Below are positions 59,527 to 59,772 of a stretch of 59,772 nt of DNA, one piece after another (position 1 is the stretch's first letter; each line of letters opens with the position of its first letter). The notes beneath the pieces were generated by a model. That model saw nothing but the letters and a program-made list of their open reading frames with translations. It was not told where the DNA came from and did not search any database. This DNA comes from Rhodospirillales bacterium. GTDB lineage: Bacteria > Pseudomonadota > Alphaproteobacteria > SP197. A program made the translations under genes and the position numbers. Location: assembly GCA_014323865.1 (NCBI GenBank), contig JACONG010000007.1:1-59772 (forward strand), read 5' to 3'.

Positions 59527-59772
59527 TTGAACGATCTGGAGCACCGGTTGTCCGACGAACGCCGACGCCTCGAACGCCGCATCGCGGAGATGCCGCCGAT
59601 CGCCGACGAGGTGGTCACCACCACCTGCTACATGTGCGCCTGCCGCTGTGGCATCCGCGTTCACAAGAAGGACGGTGAGCCGGTCTACATCGACGGCAAC
59701 AGCGACCATCCCGTCAACAAGGGCGTGTTGTGCGCCAAGGGGGCGGCGGGCCTGATGAACCATCGCTCGCCG
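59527..59772 (+). CDS. Molybdopterin oxidoreductase, N-terminus (partial)
   Basis: The frame runs open to the window edge. After a charged helix (LNDLEHRLSDERRRLERRIA) it reads VVTTTCYMCACRCGIRVHKK, then GNSDHPVNKGVLCAKGAAGL. The spacing CxxCxxxC followed by Cys about 28 residues later is the N-terminal [4Fe-4S] site of the formate dehydrogenase/nitrate reductase/DMSO reductase family. The start is uncertain: TTG at 59527 gives the best N-terminus, while ATG at 59590 is closer to the cluster. About 82 residues are present. The substrate cannot be assigned from this part. Confidence 0.75.
   Translation, partial: MNDLEHRLSDERRRLERRIAEMPPIADEVVTTTCYMCACRCGIRVHKKDGEPVYIDGNSDHPVNKGVLCAKGAAGLMNHRSP

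Noticed and set aside
1-59772. CRISPR array
   Set aside because: No series of regularly spaced direct repeats with unique spacers was seen; the only tandem repeat is the 10-bp unit at 59451.

Overview
The window looks like a high-GC alphaproteobacterial chromosome, most likely Rhodospirillales-like. The signs are a CpdR-type receiver remnant, RibBA with a degenerate GTP cyclohydrolase half, paired dimethylglycine-dehydrogenase-type flavoproteins, MttB-family methyltransferases, a YafY/WYL regulator divergent to a PPOX gene, and CTAGAGC-type palindromic repeats. These assignments come from reading motifs by eye; no database search was run.

Left part (0-9.3 kb): a partial secreted protein, a CocE-type hydrolase, an N-formylglutamate amidohydrolase, a decayed CpdR gene, ribBA-hisC, tRNA-Val(GAC) with a monooxygenase remnant abutting its 3' end, a MATE exporter, and about 1.1 kb of eroded sequence. 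From 9.3 to 16.5 kb a leftward operon (XRE-cupin regulator, two FAD/GcvT demethylases, an MttB-family methyltransferase) points to oxidation of N-methyl compounds such as glycine betaine derivatives. From 16.6 to 23.4 kb lie a deleted ABC exporter, an amidohydrolase, a WYL/PPOX pair around a perfect palindrome, an IS1-like remnant, a ribbon-helix-helix protein, a glyoxalase-like protein, and a GMC dehydrogenase whose small Tat subunit has an in-frame stop.

From 23.5 to 36.4 kb a tightly overlapping leftward operon encodes a SorC regulator, a Tat-exported sugar-binding protein, two permeases, two ATPases, an EryA-like FGGY kinase, a 2-hydroxyacid dehydrogenase, a FucA-like aldolase, a GlpD/EryB-like dehydrogenase and a second class II aldolase-like protein. 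It ends in a truncated second FGGY kinase fused to a serine-recombinase remnant. It reads as a horizontally acquired polyol uptake and breakdown island whose gene set is not the classical erythritol one.

From 36.5 to 44.6 kb there are an unknown pseudogene, a CehA/McbA-type metallohydrolase, an acyl-CoA-ligase/TIM-barrel pair divergent from a PhyH dioxygenase and a hotdog-DsbA fusion, an interrupted EamA transporter, and palindromic repeats. From 44.7 to 58 kb the betaine theme returns: a fused double permease with its ATPase and a divergent binding protein (ProWVX type), an orphan family 5 binding protein, a second MttB-family protein, and a choline-sulfatase/choline-dehydrogenase pair. Heavily decayed genes fill 52.4-54.7 and 58.0-59.4 kb, and the window ends at the start of a molybdopterin oxidoreductase.

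About fourteen genes are broken by frameshifts, stops, deletions or fusions beside intact neighbours. This suggests a lineage under relaxed selection, for example a host-associated or recently specialised bacterium, although assembly errors could explain some single-base cases.
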